DNA of 5,020 nucleotides from JBLHLB01 sp047618505 (lineage in GTDB: Bacteria; Planctomycetota; UBA1135; GCA-002686595), in assembly GCA_047618505.1 (NCBI GenBank), contig JBLHLB010000318.1:1-5020 (forward strand). The letters run 5' to 3'. Shown piece by piece: positions 1-5,020 of this stretch (position 1 is its first letter; each line of letters starts with the position of its first letter). The notes beneath the pieces are model-generated. The model was not told the DNA's origin. It saw nothing but the letters and a program-made list of their open reading frames with translations, and ran no database searches. The translations under genes were made by a program, and so were the position numbers.

Positions 1-2
1 CC

Positions 3-530
3 CGGCACTCGTCAAACGAGCTGTTGCATGTGGACGCCTTCGCGAGCGGAGCGACCCACGGCGGGCGAACCCTGCGCTTCTTCACAAACATTAATCCCAC
101 CCAATCACGCAAGTGGAAGTCCGCGGGGCTGTTTCCCGAGCTGCTCGAGCAGTACGGCCTAGCGGCCGGGGTTTTGCCCTTGGGGAGACGCGGACTACGG
201 GAAGGCCCGCTCGGCATTTCCCTCTCGTATCTGCTCAAGGGCATAGCGAAACTCGGTCTGCCCCAGGCCCTGACCGTTGATACTTCGCCCTACGATCGTG
301 CGATGAAACGCATGCACGACACGCTCAAGGATGATGAAGAGTTCCAGGCCGATAAGGCGCGCTGTTCTTATCTGGAATTTCCGCCCTTCTCGAGTTGGGT
401 GTGCCTGACCGACATGGTGAGCCACGCCTGCGTAAGCGGTCAACACGCCCTGGTCAACACATGGACCGTTCCGAAAAGTGTGATGCGGGCGCCTGAGCTT
501 GCACCCTATGCGTTGATCAGCGGCGCCTAA
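3..530 (+). CDS. Kdo hydroxylase family protein (C-terminal part; 5' end outside window)
   Basis: This is the C-terminal 175 codons of a protein resembling the 3-deoxy-D-manno-oct-2-ulosonic acid (Kdo) hydroxylases (KdoO type, PF11004). These are Fe(II)/2-oxoglutarate/O2-dependent enzymes that hydroxylate Kdo of the lipopolysaccharide inner core to Ko. The frame is open to the left edge, and the segment LLHVDAF lies in mid-domain, so the TTG at 24 is not the true start. Visible hallmarks are the HVD iron ligands (visible residues 9-11), FFTNINP just after them, YDRAMKRMHDTLKDDEEFQ, and FPPFSSWVCLTDMVSHACVS with the distal iron-ligand His at about residue 141. The TAA stop is at 528-530. The tail after VPKSVMRAPELAP seems a few residues shorter than I recall for the family, which often ends in a VLERL-like helix; this is from memory. 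No downstream gene follows on this strand and no obvious terminator is seen. The family call rests on motif recognition without a database search. Confidence 0.85.
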   Translation, partial: RHSSNELLHVDAFASGATHGGRTLRFFTNINPTQSRKWKSAGLFPELLEQYGLAAGVLPLGRRGLREGPLGISLSYLLKGIAKLGLPQALTVDTSPYDRAMKRMHDTLKDDEEFQADKARCSYLEFPPFSSWVCLTDMVSHACVSGQHALVNTWTVPKSVMRAPELAPYALISGA

Positions 531-892
531 ATGCCCCACGAGTTTGCCGCCGCAGGGCGTCCTCTGACTATTCCCGTGCTTCCTTCATCGCCTGTTGTTA
601 CGCGGCCCAATTCTTGATCTGGACCGCTTCGAGATGTGACAGGGCGCGAGATTTAACAGGGACCGAAGGGCACGCTCCAGTTGGTATTCCTCAGCACTCC
701 TTGCAAAGCACCGCTGGTCGCCCCGCTGCAATCTAGAGAAGCCGTGCAGGTTGATATGGCCAGGTCTCGCTAAACATGCACCAACGCTCCTCGCTATGGA
801 AGACGACTCCAGGTTTTTGTCTTTGCCTCAATTGAAACCTGCTGGGGTCCCAGGGGTTTGATCTCGTGATAGTCACTCTTACGCGTAGGGGT

Positions 893-912
893 CTGTGATC
901 GATCGACCACAG
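893..912. repeat. 20-bp near-perfect palindrome downstream of the hydrolase/OsmC gene
   Basis: CTGTGATCGA followed by TCGACCACAG forms two 10-bp arms with a single mismatch (A898/C907), which would be a G-U pair in the minus-strand transcript. It lies about 20 bp past the stop codon of the gene ending at 934. It could fold as a short hairpin in that mRNA's 3' end or act as a DNA-binding site. No U tract follows, so it is not a standard intrinsic terminator. The equivalent place in the other repeat copy (about 2470-2489) is not palindromic. Confidence 0.45.
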
Positions 913-922
913 GCAATGAACG
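896..922. repeat. 27-bp repeat block, copy 1
   Basis: The block starts TGATCGATC and ends CAGGCAATGAACG. It matches 2473-2499 at 25 of 27 positions in the same orientation, differing only at the tenth base (G here, T there) and the fourteenth (A here, G there). It is the best-conserved part of the longer degenerate repeat and lies 11 bp outside the stop codon of the hydrolase/OsmC gene. Confidence 0.8.
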
Positions 923-933
923 AAGTGCCGCCG

Positions 934-2145
934 TCAAACCATCTTGGTAAGGATCTCCTTCTCGCCCTCCAGGGTGCGGTGAACGGGGCAACGGTCCGCG
1001 ATTTCTATCAGTCTTGCGCGCTGCGTGTCGTCGAGTTCGCCGTCAATCTTGATGCTGCGTTCGATGCGATCAATCTTGCCCGTATCGCTTTCGCAGGTGG
1101 CGCAATCTTCGGCGTGCACCTTGGAGTGCTTTAGCTCCACGCTGACTCCCTGGAGGGGCCAGCCCTTGTGGTTGGCGTACATGCGCAGGGTCATGGAGGT
1201 GCAGGCGCCCAGGGCGGAGAGCAGCAGGTCGTAGGGGCTGGGGCCCAGGTCCGCACCGCCGACCGCAAGGGGTTCGTCAGCGGTCAGCGTGTGCTTGCCG
1301 GCCTGAATTTCCTGCGTGAAGCTCCCGCCTTGTTCGACCACGCGCACTAGGCCCTCTGCAACTTCCGTGCTACCTGATGAATCAGATTCCGGTAGGTAAC
1401 GGGAAGACCATGCGGCGATCAGGTCCGCTACGTACTCCGCGTCGTTGCGATTGCTCAAGAGGTGATCGGCTGAATCGAGAGTTACGAAGCTCTTGGGATG
1501 CAAGGCCGCCTGGTAGATGCGACGGGCGTGATCAATGTTGACGATCTCGTCCTGGGGCGAGTGCAAGATCAGGAGGGCTCGCTTCAATCCTCTGATGCGT
1601 TCCACCTGCTTGGATTCCTTGAGGTCCTCGATGAATTCGCGTCCGATGTTGAATTCCCTGCCGGCGATCAATACGCGAGCTTTGCCGTCGCGCTCGATGG
1701 TTTGCAGATCATCCTGGAGCAGATTGGCAACATGACTGGGGTCACTGGGGGCGGCCACGGTCACAACCGCGCGCACCTCGGGAATGTCAGCGGCTACGGC
1801 CAGCACCGCGGCACCCCCCAGGCTGTGCCCGATCAGGAGGCTCGGCGCCGTGTATTCCTTGCGCAGGAAGTCCGCCGCTGCGCGCAGGTCCGCCAGGTTG
1901 GAGGAGAAGCTCTCGTTGGCAAAGTCGCCCTCAGAGCTTCCAAGTCCCGTGAAATCAAAGCGGAGAACCGCGAAGCCCCTGCGGCACAGAGCACGACTGA
2001 TGCGCGTGGCTGCGGCGATGTCCTTGCCACAGGTAAAGCAGTGGGCGAAGAGGGCCCAGGCCCGGGGCTCCCCTACGGGCAGTTCGATGCGCGCAGCGAG
2101 CCGTGCCCCGCGACCGTTGTCAAATTCTAAGCGGCGATGATCCAA
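934..2145 (-). CDS. Bifunctional alpha/beta hydrolase / OsmC family protein
   Basis: This complete 403-residue fusion protein is predicted to be cytoplasmic, with no signal peptide or membrane segment. Residues 1 to about 250 are an alpha/beta-hydrolase: nucleophile-elbow GHSLGG with Ser108, acid Asp199 in SPQDEIV, and His228 in SADHLLS. HCFTCGKD (35-42) lies near the expected oxyanion-hole strand. After a Ser/Glu linker (about 252-261), residues 262-403 form an OsmC/Ohr-like domain with the two conserved cysteines Cys315 (LGACTSMT) and Cys386 (DRCPVH). In that family such cysteines reduce organic hydroperoxides. A further CATC motif (348-351) could bind a metal or form a disulfide. The length and architecture match the known hydrolase-OsmC fusion family; its natural substrate is unknown to me. 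The TTG start is chosen because TAAGGAG lies 8 nt upstream and the hydrolase fold begins within a few residues. A weak sigma70-like pair (TTGAGA, 18 nt, TAGCAA; + strand 2229-2200) lies upstream, inside repeat copy B. The gene is transcribed alone. Confidence 0.97.
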   Translation of the reverse strand: MDHRRLEFDNGRGARLAARIELPVGEPRAWALFAHCFTCGKDIAAATRISRALCRRGFAVLRFDFTGLGSSEGDFANESFSSNLADLRAAADFLRKEYTAPSLLIGHSLGGAAVLAVAADIPEVRAVVTVAAPSDPSHVANLLQDDLQTIERDGKARVLIAGREFNIGREFIEDLKESKQVERIRGLKRALLILHSPQDEIVNIDHARRIYQAALHPKSFVTLDSADHLLSNRNDAEYVADLIAAWSSRYLPESDSSGSTEVAEGLVRVVEQGGSFTQEIQAGKHTLTADEPLAVGGADLGPSPYDLLLSALGACTSMTLRMYANHKGWPLQGVSVELKHSKVHAEDCATCESDTGKIDRIERSIKIDGELDDTQRARLIEIADRCPVHRTLEGEKEILTKMV

Positions 2146-2153
2146 GGCTTTCT

Positions 2154-2160
2154 CTCCTTA
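2154..2160 (-). promoter_or_regulatory. Strong Shine-Dalgarno for the hydrolase/OsmC gene
   Basis: On the minus strand TAAGGAG is followed by an 8-nt spacer and then the TTG codon at 2145-2143. The near-ideal ribosome binding site at good spacing decides the TTG start in the absence of a nearby ATG. Confidence 0.85.
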
Positions 2161-2180
2161 ATGTTCCAGGGTGCGTCGAT

Positions 2181-2499
2181 GGGCTTGCTTCACCCTTTGT
2201 TGCTACGACGGCTGACCTTACGGTCTCAACCAATAACGTGACCGCAGTCGGGCCAAAAGTCATGCCACATAGCCGGTAACGACCTCGGCGGGGATTCCCG
2301 CATATCAGTCTGGAGAATTTGTGCAGCGCGATGTTAGCTCCACCCTCGTGCCTGTGAAGCAAGCACACCGCGCTGGATAGGCCGTCCATCGCCTTGATCC
2401 TTCGTCCACTTAGATCTGCTGTAGCCGCCGTGGCATGCTCTAGTTGAAACTACTCTGCAGCCCTAGGATTAATGATCGATCTACCGCAGGCAATGAACG
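2181..2499. repeat. Degenerate long direct repeat, copy B
   Basis: This is the second copy of the unit at 576-922, in the same orientation. Its anchors are GGGCTTGCTTCACCC..TGTTGCTACG at 2181-2207, CAGTCTGGAGAA..GTGCAG at 2306-2326, TTGAAAC at 2444-2450, and the 27-bp block at 2473-2499. On the minus strand a frame of 89 codons (2389-2120) contains LHKFSRL, where copy A encodes LHGFSRL in its own open frame. The copy begins about 20 bp upstream of the Shine-Dalgarno of the hydrolase/OsmC gene and would include its promoter. This was aligned by eye. Confidence 0.6.
2473..2499. repeat. 27-bp repeat block, copy 2
   Basis: This block matches 896-922 at 25 of 27 positions in the same orientation (shared TGATCGATC start and CAGGCAATGAACG end). 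It lies 62 bp to the left of the large palindrome. No third copy was found in the window on either strand. Confidence 0.8.
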
Positions 2500-2560
2500 C
2501 AATACTAAGAGTTGGACGGGGACTCTTTCGCGCACCAAATGGTTCGGATCTGGGGCAGCC

Positions 2561-2727
2561 TCAGCAGCCCGTTGAAAAACAGCAACTCCTCGCTCGGCCC
2601 CCACAAATCACCTGGCTGCGTTGTCGGAACCACCCGTGTAGGTACAGCTACGCGGAGAACCCGACGCCTTGCCAGGCAATTTGTGGAGACCAACCGAGAA
2701 GCTGCTGTTTTTCAACGGACTGCTAGG
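2561..2727. mobile_element. MITE/REP-like long palindromic element (about 165 bp)
   Basis: The left arm 2562-2616 and right arm 2671-2725 are inverted repeats with 45 of 55 Watson-Crick matches and no gaps. The outer part contains CCGTTGAAAAACAGC on the left and its complement GCTGTTTTTCAACGG on the right, a perfect 15-bp pairing. The 54-bp centre folds further: 2623-2627 pairs with 2661-2665, and 2634-2641 pairs with 2648-2655 around a 6-nt loop. No transposase is encoded inside. GTTGAAAAAC-type ends are common at termini of insertion sequences and their non-autonomous derivatives in proteobacteria, so a MITE or REP-type element is the likely identity; the parent family is not determined. 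The right end reads CTAG and the left end CTCAG, so an eroded CTAG target duplication is possible but not shown. An alternative is a structured RNA gene. Confidence 0.7.
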
Positions 2728-2875
2728 CAAGGTCAGCTGGTGCGCACCTTTGGTTCTTTCTTGCGAGAACTCCGTTTTGCATGGAGGTCTTTGCCTACTG
2801 AAAACTCTTTCCAGGCCGTCATTCCAACATCTGAACCGACACTCGATGCGAGCCTGTTTCCGCGCAAGGAGCTGG

Positions 2876-3037
2876 GTGCCTGCTTCATCGTCTGTTGCTG
2901 CGCGACCCATTCCATGTTCTCCATTTTCTCGTGCTGCGACGCCATCCGATATCGCACAAGCACCTAAGGAAAGCAGCGCCGAGGCTTGATTCGGGAACTG
3001 AAGTGAGGGGTGCATTCCCTGGGGAAGTTAGGTGACG
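2876..3037. repeat. Degenerate repeat, partial copy C
   Basis: The box starting GTGCCTGCTTCATCG at 2876 matches copy A at 28 of 34 positions (576-609) and copy B at 21 of 27. About 137 bp further on, CATTCCCTGGGGAAGTT at 3013-3029 resembles the second anchor of copies A and B at a similar offset. The TTGAAAC and 27-bp anchors were not found. On the minus strand the first box reads QQQTMKQA, against QQAMKEA in copy A and QQRVKQA in copy B in the same frame, directly after a stop codon in A and B. The similarity is real at the first box and only suggestive at the second. Confidence 0.45.
2982..2993. repeat. 12-bp exact direct repeat, copy 1
   Basis: AGGCTTGATTCG recurs exactly at 3464-3475 in the same orientation. 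The 470 bp between the copies could be an old insertion, but a single 12-mer repeat in a region this size can also arise by chance. Confidence 0.4.
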
Positions 3038-3162
3038 ACCGCCATCGACTCGCGCTGCCCTTGTTCAAGCATACGGTTCAATACCTTCCAGGCGATACCG
3101 ACCTCAGTGATCTGCACGTCCAGGTTCCATGCATGCACCCAGAAAGCGTGCCTCTCCGTGAG
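3031..3162 (-). pseudogene. Unidentified coding-like fragment, minus strand
   Basis: A 44-codon minus-strand frame is bounded by TAA at both ends (3163-3165 upstream, 3028-3030 downstream). It begins LTERHAFWVHAWNLD and ends MLEQGQRESMAVVT. About three quarters of its codons end in G or C, as in the real genes here, and the peptide looks like normal protein rather than random translation. It has no suitable start codon at its 5' end, and the upstream sequence is not open, so it looks like the C-terminal remnant of a broken gene, possibly from a mobile element. I do not recognise the family. It could also be chance open sequence. Confidence 0.25.
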
Positions 3163-3260
3163 TTAGCCGCGCTGGACTAGGGCGCGATCGGAGTCGGTCC
3201 GGCCCATTAGCGCGGCAGCGGGCCATGCACTTCAAAAGGACTTGGAGCTTCCCTTGAAGT

Positions 3261-3282
3261 CTTCGGGCCACGGGGCCTGAAG
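3261..3282. other. Compact 9-bp-stem hairpin
   Basis: CTTCGGGCC and GGCCTGAAG form a 9-bp stem (one G-T pair) around an ACGG tetraloop. No T tract follows on either side, so it is not a canonical terminator. It lies in a stretch (3180-3460) with no recognised gene, and its function is unknown. Confidence 0.4.
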
Positions 3283-3463
3283 CATGCTGGTGGATTACCG
3301 GAGCTTCAAGAGAAATTGGGTCACGCATCAAGACCTTGAATCGCCGAGGGCTGGGGAGCCCTCGGGCGTTTCGAGCGTCGGTCAGAAGGTCGCCTAGAAC
3401 GGAAGGCATGCCTGAAGATGCGCTCGAGGCGTATGCGTGGATTTCAGGTAGACTGCGAGACCC

Positions 3464-3475
3464 AGGCTTGATTCG
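3464..3475. repeat. 12-bp exact direct repeat, copy 2
   Basis: AGGCTTGATTCG is identical to 2982-2993. It ends two bases before the TAG stop codon that closes the DUF2339 frame upstream, and it lies in the probable 5' leader of that gene. Confidence 0.4.
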
Positions 3476-3494
3476 TTAGGCTTTGGTCAACTCC

Positions 3495-5020
3495 ATGATG
3501 TTTCTGCTCGCATTGCTTGGGTTTATTCTTGGCGTCATGATCGGAGGTGTCCCCACCGGTCTTGTCGTTGCTGTCGCTGTCGCCGGCTGGGTTATGATTC
3601 GTGAGGCGCGTAAGCAGATTGCAGCGCAAGGGGAGCAGGTCAAGGCACTCGCGAATGAGCTGGCCGCCCTACGCATGAGCATGGATCAGCAAGTGCCGCG
3701 GGGGACTGTCGAATCCACGGGCGAGGCTCGGGGGGATCAAGCGCCCTCTGGGTCCTTGGTGCCGCCCATGCCTCCACGCGAAGCATCACGTCCGCCTGCG
3801 CAGGAATTTGCCCGTGCGAGCTCCGCCGCTGGCGCCCCCCTTGCGGAGGGAATCGCCCAGCCTGCCCCTAGTACTCGTCCCCCTTCCGCCCCGGTGGTGA
3901 AGGACATGGGAGGTTTTGAGCAGGGCTTGGAGGCGGCGCTCAAGCACGTGCGCGAGTTCCTAGCCGGGGGGAACACGGTCGTGCGCGTGGGAATATTGGT
4001 GCTGCTTGTTGGCGTCGTCTTGCTCTTGAAGTACGCCGCGGAACGCGCGCTCTTTCCCATCGAACTCCGCATGGCCAGCGCAGCCTTAATCGGCATCGCA
4101 CTCGTCGGCTTTGGTTTTCGTCAACGTGAGGCACGGCCTGGTTTCTCCATGACCCTGCAGGGTGGTGGGATAGCAACGATCTATCTGGTCGTCTTCTTCT
4201 CGATGCGTATGTACGCATTGATGCCGGCTGCTCTGGCCTTCGCCCTGCTGGCGGGGTTGGCCATCTGTAGCGGCGTGATGGCGGTGGCGCAGAACAGCAT
4301 GGGGTTGATCGTTATCGGAATCGTCGGGGGTTTCCTAGCGCCGGTGCTCGCCTCCACCGGGGCGGGAAACCACGTTGTTCTCTTCAGCTATTACACCCTG
4401 CTGAACCTTCTGATTCTTGGGGTGGCCTGGTTCAAGTCCTGGCGTCCGTTGAATCTGTTGGGGTTCTTTTTCACCTTCGGCATTGGAACCATTTGGGGAG
4501 CTCTCGACTACGCGCCGGAGCACTTCGCATCAACGGAACCCTTCCTGATCGGTTTCTTCCTGATGTACGTGTCGATCGTGGCGATCTTCGCCTGGCGCCG
4601 CCCGGCGCAGCTGAAGGGTTGGGTCGATGGTAGCTTGACCTTTGGTACGCCCCTGGTCGTCCTCGGCCTGCAGTACCAATTGGTGAAGGACATCCCCTTC
4701 GGCATGGCCTACACCGCATTGGGGATGGCAACTGTTTATGTGGTGACCGCGAGCTTCCTCTACCGCCGTGCTCCCACAGCCATGCGTAATCTGGTCGAGG
4801 CCTTCCTGGCCCTGGGCATCGGATTCGCGACCTTGGCCATCCCCTATGGCTTCAGCAACGAATCACTGACCGGGGCGACATGGGCCGTCGAGGGCTTCGG
4901 TTTGTTTTGGCTTGGGATCCGCCAGCAGCGATTGCTCTCCCGCTTAGCCGGCCTAGCGTTGCAGTTCATGGCGGGCGTGGCGTTGATCATTAGCCTGCTC
5001 TCCAATGGCTACCCCTCCGG
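3495..5020 (+). CDS. DUF2339 domain-containing membrane protein (N-terminal 508 residues; runs off window)
   Basis: This is a large polytopic inner-membrane protein of the DUF2339 family (PF10101); its biochemical function is unknown. Residues 2-35 form an N-terminal hydrophobic anchor, about 36-65 a charged, possibly coiled-coil helix, and about 66-135 a Pro/Ala/Ser-rich linker. From about 163 onward hydrophobic helices follow in quick succession, roughly at 163-179, 193-209, 222-238, 243-265, 270-287, 293-313, 320-336, 349-366, 380-396, 402-423, 433-450 and 482-503. Family-like motifs are LKYAAE (178-183), LQGGGIATIYLVVF (221-234), GGFLAPVLASTG (278-289) and TWAVEGFGLFWLG (462-474). Family members are typically about 850-1000 residues, so about half is seen. 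The frame is closed upstream by TAG at 3477-3479, leaving ATG 3495, ATG 3498 or TTG 3483 as starts. No good Shine-Dalgarno distinguishes them, so the start is provisional. A weak TAGACT (3449-3454) could be a -10 element. Confidence 0.93.
   Translation, partial: MMFLLALLGFILGVMIGGVPTGLVVAVAVAGWVMIREARKQIAAQGEQVKALANELAALRMSMDQQVPRGTVESTGEARGDQAPSGSLVPPMPPREASRPPAQEFARASSAAGAPLAEGIAQPAPSTRPPSAPVVKDMGGFEQGLEAALKHVREFLAGGNTVVRVGILVLLVGVVLLLKYAAERALFPIELRMASAALIGIALVGFGFRQREARPGFSMTLQGGGIATIYLVVFFSMRMYALMPAALAFALLAGLAICSGVMAVAQNSMGLIVIGIVGGFLAPVLASTGAGNHVVLFSYYTLLNLLILGVAWFKSWRPLNLLGFFFTFGIGTIWGALDYAPEHFASTEPFLIGFFLMYVSIVAIFAWRRPAQLKGWVDGSLTFGTPLVVLGLQYQLVKDIPFGMAYTALGMATVYVVTASFLYRRAPTAMRNLVEAFLALGIGFATLAIPYGFSNESLTGATWAVEGFGLFWLGIRQQRLLSRLAGLALQFMAGVALIISLLSNGYPS

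Larger units (their letters stand above)
576..922. repeat. Degenerate long direct repeat, copy A
   Basis: This is a diverged copy of the sequence at 2181-2499, in the same orientation. The colinear anchors are: (1) 576-602, box GTGCTTCCTTCATCG..TGTTG, 20 of 27 matches to copy B; (2) 729-749, CAATCTAGAGAA..GTGCAG; (3) TTGAAAC at 832-838; (4) the 27-bp block at 896-922. Anchor offsets are 0, 153, 256 and 320 here, against 0, 125, 263 and 292 in copy B, so small indels separate the copies. Box 1 also matches copy C at 2876 (28 of 34). The repeat ends 11 bp before the stop codon of the hydrolase/OsmC gene, so copies A and B bracket that gene. The alignment was done by eye; the parts between anchors are only weakly similar. 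Confidence 0.6.
531..933. other. Intergenic spacer with degenerate repeat copy A
   Basis: This 403-bp region lies between two convergent genes, where one would normally expect a short spacer with terminators. No convincing gene and no classical terminator (GC stem plus T tract) is seen. It holds most of degenerate repeat copy A, a short inverted repeat CTGGG-GT-CCCAG at 842-853, and a 20-bp near-palindrome at 893-912. On the minus strand a frame is open from 827 to 588 (80 codons) between two TGA codons. It has no ATG, and its peptide resembles the one in repeat copy B, so it is more likely a relic than an active gene. Confidence 0.6.
2146..3494. other. Long repeat-rich non-coding region
   Basis: This region of about 1.35 kb between divergent genes contains no intact, recognisable gene. 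From left to right it holds repeat copy B (2181-2499), a MITE-like long palindrome (2561-2727), repeat copy C (2876-3037), an unidentified minus-strand coding-like fragment (3031-3162), a short hairpin (3261-3282) and two copies of a 12-bp direct repeat (2982 and 3464). Open frames of 60-150 codons occur on both strands, but they overlap each other, run through the palindrome, and carry no recognised domain. The promoters for both flanking genes must lie at its ends. It reads as a site where mobile or repeated sequences have accumulated and decayed. Confidence 0.6.

Noticed and set aside
195..539. Minus-strand open frame of 114 codons opposite the Kdo hydroxylase
   Set aside because: It is the antisense shadow of a well-supported gene, and its peptide shows no recognisable domain.
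893..912. CRP/FNR-type operator reading of the palindrome with TGTGA and CACA
   Set aside because: The spacing between the half sites is eight rather than six, and the site lies beyond the stop codon of the nearest gene rather than in a promoter.
1498..2130. Plus-strand open frames of up to 210 codons opposite the hydrolase/OsmC gene
   Set aside because: They mirror a highly conserved minus-strand gene with intact catalytic motifs, and their own translations lack any domain or ribosome binding site.
2530..2553. NtrC-like dyad CGCACC-AAAT-GGTTCG left of the long palindrome
   Set aside because: The NtrC consensus half sites are separated by five bases. Here the spacing is four and one half site is degraded, and no sigma54 -24/-12 element or target gene lies next to it.
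2512..2967. Plus-strand open frame of 151 codons across the long palindrome
   Set aside because: It runs through both arms of the palindrome, so it translates inverted repeats, and it overlaps open frames on the other strand. There is no good ribosome binding site and no known domain.
3201..3224. GGCCC/GGGCC stem with a 14-nt loop as a terminator
   Set aside because: The stem is only 5 bp, the loop is large and no T tract follows, so it is not distinguishable from chance in GC-rich DNA.
3104..3409. Minus-strand open frame of 101 codons in the right part of the spacer
   Set aside because: Its peptide is Arg/Pro/Ala-rich and low in hydrophobic structure, as expected from GC-rich random sequence. 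A different frame at 3031-3162 shows the better coding signal.
3426..3454. Sigma70 promoter for the DUF2339 gene with TAGACT as -10
   Set aside because: The hexamer 17 bp upstream (GAGGCG) does not resemble a -35 element, so the promoter is not supported enough for a separate entry.
3737..4731. Several minus-strand open frames opposite the DUF2339 gene
   Set aside because: All are antisense shadows of a long membrane-protein gene whose plus-strand translation carries clear family motifs.

Overview
The window looks like chromosomal DNA of a GC-rich Gram-negative proteobacterium, most likely a gammaproteobacterium. This is inferred from the gene families: a lipopolysaccharide Kdo-modifying hydroxylase, a hydrolase/OsmC fusion and a large DUF2339 membrane protein. 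No ribosomal RNA or other strict taxonomic marker is present, so the assignment is tentative.

Three protein-coding genes are well supported. At the left edge (3-530, +) is the C-terminal part of a Kdo hydroxylase (KdoO/PF11004-like), whose 5' end lies outside the window. In the middle (934-2145, -) is a complete alpha/beta-hydrolase-OsmC fusion gene with a TTG start and a strong Shine-Dalgarno. At the right edge (3495-5020, +) is the N-terminal half of a DUF2339 polytopic membrane protein that runs off the window. The three do not form one operon: the middle gene is divergent from the right one and convergent with the left one, and long non-coding stretches separate them. No shared pathway is evident beyond a general cell-envelope and stress theme.

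The spacers are the unusual part: 403 bp (531-933) and about 1.35 kb (2146-3494). They hold a set of decayed repeats. A degenerate unit lies on each side of the hydrolase/OsmC gene in the same orientation (576-922 and 2181-2499). The two copies share at least four colinear anchors, the last a 27-bp block with 25 matches. A third, partial copy lies at 2876-3037. On the minus strand the two flanking copies keep a matching reading frame (LHGFSRL versus LHKFSRL), so they may be relics of a duplicated small gene or of a mobile element.

At 2561-2727 is a MITE-like palindrome of about 165 bp with a 55-bp stem. Nine of its ten stem mismatches would be G-U pairs in a minus-strand transcript. Further right are an unidentified minus-strand coding-like fragment (3031-3162), a 9-bp-stem hairpin (3261-3282), and a 12-bp exact direct repeat (2982-2993 and 3464-3475). 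I found no tRNA, rRNA, CRISPR array or intact transposase. No clearly novel multi-gene system is visible; the repeat-rich spacers are the best candidates for follow-up.
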